NCBI GenBank assembly: GCA_964036045.1
Contig: OZ038383.1
Span: forward strand, 60,579,725-60,643,724
Origin: Eutreptiella sp. 'Long Island Sound 2002'
Taxonomy: Eukaryota > Euglenozoa > Euglenophyceae > Eutreptiales > Eutreptiaceae
Reading direction: 5' to 3'
Length of the DNA: 64,000 nt
In this document: piece by piece, positions 62,083 to 64,000 of the stretch
Layout: every line of letters begins with the position of its first letter
How positions within the stretch are numbered: the stretch's first letter is position 1
Notes under the pieces: model-generated
The model's input: the letters and a program-made list of their open reading frames with translations, nothing else
The model's database searches: none
What the model was told of the DNA's origin: nothing
Translations under genes and position numbers: made by a program

Positions 62083-62219
62083 TTTGTGTAGCACCTGTGG
62101 TATAGGTGTAGTGCCACATGCAGTCCCCGTGCTTGCGGCACACTTATCTCTGTTCACATCTCTTTGCTATCCCCCCCACATGTTTCCCCTTGATTGTTGT
62201 CCCTAGCCTTCCCCCCCTT

Positions 62220-62579
62220 GGCCCTGCACGATTCACACTCTTCGTCGGGGTGGGGTAGTGGGGTTGCACCAGGGTGTTTGTCCCATCCCCCACCCTCCCC
62301 GGGGATGCCGCCAGGGTGTTTGTCCCGTCATACCCTCCTCCCGGGGATGCCGCCAGGGTGTTTGTCCTAGCATGCCCCCTTGCTCCCATTGCCCCCTTTG
62401 ATGCCCCCCTCCCCCCCGTTGATGCCGTAATATGCGCTGCAGCCCCCCCCCCCCCCACAGCCCCGGCACACACCCTGTTTCCAGTCCCTCGTGGTAGGTG
62501 CCACATCCACCTCGCACCCCCTACCCACAACCACCAGTTTGTGGCGGCCAACAATTGGAGGGCCCAGCCATCCACCCAC
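62220..62579. other. Spacer of element I with GGTGTTTGTCC repeats
   Basis: Three copies of CCAGGGTGTTTGTCC, two preceded by CCGGGGATGCCG (about 62269, 62311, 62352), and several C runs. No gene seen on either strand. Confidence 0.5.
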
Positions 62580-62725
62580 TGAAAGCTCACTAAGCTTAAG
62601 CCGTTTGGCGCGCTCATTGAGCGCTCACTGCGCCGTTTTGCGCGCTCAGTGAGCGCCCAGTGAGCGCTCACTGAGCGCGCCAAACGGCGCAGTGAGCGCT
62701 CAGTGAGCTGAGTGAGGTCTCAGTT
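62580..62725. repeat. I-family palindrome cluster upstream of the transposase
   Basis: TTGGCGCGCTCATTGAGCGC, CAGTGAGCGCTCACTGAGCG and CGCCAAACGGCGCAGTGAGC (each cut), between the coiled-coil and transposase genes. Confidence 0.85.
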
Positions 62726-62869
62726 ACCTCTCAATCACTGCACACCTAAAGACAGGCACTACAGAGGCACCACACAAGAGGCCAATACGTTTTTCAAAAA
62801 GATTGTTTGTAGTCTGAACATACCGCAAGGGCCAAATCGGGCCCTGCTCCTGTACGTGTTGTTGAAAGA

Positions 62870-63240
62870 GGCCCATAACAGGGCTGAAAGAGGTGGCCTC
62901 TGGCCTGCTTGAAAAAAAAAGGGCGCAACATACCACAGGGGCTAGACTTGGCCCTGGTCTTAAACACAGGCCCACAACACGGCTGAAAGTGGTGGCCCCT
63001 GGCCTGTGTGAAAAAAAGCTGCATATCAGAGCTGAAAGTGGTGGCCCCTGGCCCACTTGAAAATTTTTTAGCTCCATGAATATTTTCAAAGTAACATACA
63101 ACCGCAATTGGTATACGGCCAGAATCACGGCACGTTTACTTGTGAAAGAAAGGCACACAGCAGGGCAGAAAGTGGTGGCCCAGGAAGTGCACAGCACGCT
63201 GCAATCTGTGGCCCCAGCCCCCCTAGAAGAAATTTCAGCA
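62870..63240 (+). repeat. Degenerate repeats around GGCTGAAAGTGGTGGCCCC
   Basis: Four copies near 62880, 62976, 63030 and 63156, several followed by TGGCCTG and an A run. No gene in 62726-63374. Confidence 0.6.
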
Positions 63241-63374
63241 CCATGAAGTGCTAAACAACAATACATACCATTCATATATACCAACCACGTAGTGGGGGTC
63301 CAACGGCTACCACAGAGCCGCGGTTCCATGGAGAGAACGCGGACTGCCAACACGGGTTTGGGCTCCCCGCCAAG

Positions 63375-64000
63375 CTACTGAGCAGCCGCCACCACATCCG
63401 ACCGATACCGGCGGTCGGCGTTCTGCAGGCGGGTTGACACTTCCGCCTCAACCTTCGGTAGGCTGTCCACGCTCAGGTCCGGCATCGTGGTTGTTCGAGG
63501 TAGCACCGCAATGGTCTGCAGCTGATGGCACAACGACTTGGCGTCGGCCATGAGCCGCGTGGCCAAGTGGGCGTACTCCAACAGTCCCGATGCCAGGAAT
63601 TGCATGGACTGCGCGCTGCGGGCTGGCGGCGGGTGCAGCCGGAACCCCTGACTGGGAGGGGGATGCAGCCCCCGGCCCAGATTCAATGTGCTTCAAGCCC
63701 TTGGACCGCTGCAGCACCTCCAGGCGTGCCTGACTGCCAGCCCGTTGGAGCTCAGAGTCCACGAGCTGGGCCTGCAGGTCGTCCCGCTGCCGCTTGATCG
63801 TGTCCAGCTCCTCCTTGAGACGGGAGGCTGCTTCCGCTGCCAGACGGGCAGCATCCCGCTCCTGGCGGAACAGGTCACAGTCACGGCATGCCTCCCGGTA
63901 CACGGTCATGGGCACGGTGCCCGGTGACCCAGGCTCACGAAGGGGGCTCCCCAGAGCCGCCTTTTGTGTTACGGCTGCATTTCCCTTGCCCGCCAGCTTT
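63375..64000 (-). pseudogene. Coiled-coil transposon protein of element I (partial)
   Basis: Minus strand, running off the window. A coiled coil (AEAASRLKEELDTIKRQRDD, LVDSELQRAGSQARLEVLQR) is followed, after a shift near 63665, by ARSAQSMQFLASGLLEYAHL and VLPRTTTMPDLSVDSLPKVE, ending VVAAAQ at TGA 63375-63377. The C-terminal part resembles the A protein (RYLLAGAQAWHAQAEACAG, MEEVRRQYPPHR). Same place in the element as the coiled-coil modules of A, B, C and J. Confidence 0.6.

Larger units (their letters stand above)
60150..64000 (-). mobile_element. Composite DNA transposon, element I (GAGCGCTC family), partial
   Basis: Minus strand. Transposase (60345-62082) lies downstream of a coiled-coil gene (63375 to the window end), with GAGCGCTC/GGCTCAGTGAGC palindromes at 60160-60300 and 62580-62725. 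The module order matches A-C. The dioxygenase would lie beyond the window. Confidence 0.7.

Overview
The window is eukaryotic repeat DNA with no recognisable host housekeeping gene. It has GT-AG introns, piggyBac-type transposases with C-terminal cysteine-rich domains, and a tyrosine-recombinase retrotransposon. It is GC-rich, with long C and G runs and CT microsatellites. A microalga or other protist is the most likely source, but the sequence alone does not name it. Almost everything can be assigned to transposons nested in one another.

The main class is a composite DNA transposon, seen in several families (A, B, C, I, J; E is a shorter relative). It carries up to three modules in a fixed order: a 2-oxoglutarate/Fe(II) dioxygenase-like gene, a basic/coiled-coil protein (in B and J extended by a second jelly-roll domain), and a DDE-type transposase with an inserted CxxC (usually CWxC) knuckle. 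Each family has its own CpG-containing palindrome, clustered in front of each module and after the last: TTCGTACGAA in A, TTATCGCGATAA in B, TTGGCGCGCCAA in C, TATACGGCCGTATA in J, GAGCGCTC in I, TTGTCGCGACAA-like in E. The upstream clusters lie in introns, a short distance before a 3' splice acceptor. Element D (GGCCGAAATTTCGGCC) is a foldback element with long inverted arms.

Layout: 1-6925 element A, inserted in element C. 6926-7524 first piece of C. 7525-14558 element B, inserted in the C dioxygenase. 14559-18910 more of C. 18911-22501 element D, inserted in the C transposase with a GATTA duplication. 22507-about 23750 rest of C. About 24160-32558 a piggyBac-type element (F) with CT-repeat tracts, carrying E1, E2 and a short relative of A (31590-32322). 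32572-40331 piggyBac-type element G. 40332-59360 element J on the minus strand, split inside its transposase by piggyBac-type element H (41891-54531). H is in turn split inside its own transposase by a tyrosine-recombinase retrotransposon (46675-52820). About 60150-64000 element I on the minus strand.

Three insertions can be undone on paper and restore conserved reading frames: D in C with a 5-bp duplication, H in J with a 4-bp ATAT duplication, and the retrotransposon in H with no duplication. This gives a relative insertion order. Most genes are damaged. Frameshifts sit mainly at C/G homopolymers, and where a paralogue can be compared the in-frame stops are usually TAG or TGA where the paralogue has Gln or Trp, which fits cytosine deamination. 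Working hypothesis: each composite transposon carries its own CpG palindromes as marks or control sites, read, modified or protected by the dioxygenase, coiled-coil and transposase proteins it encodes.
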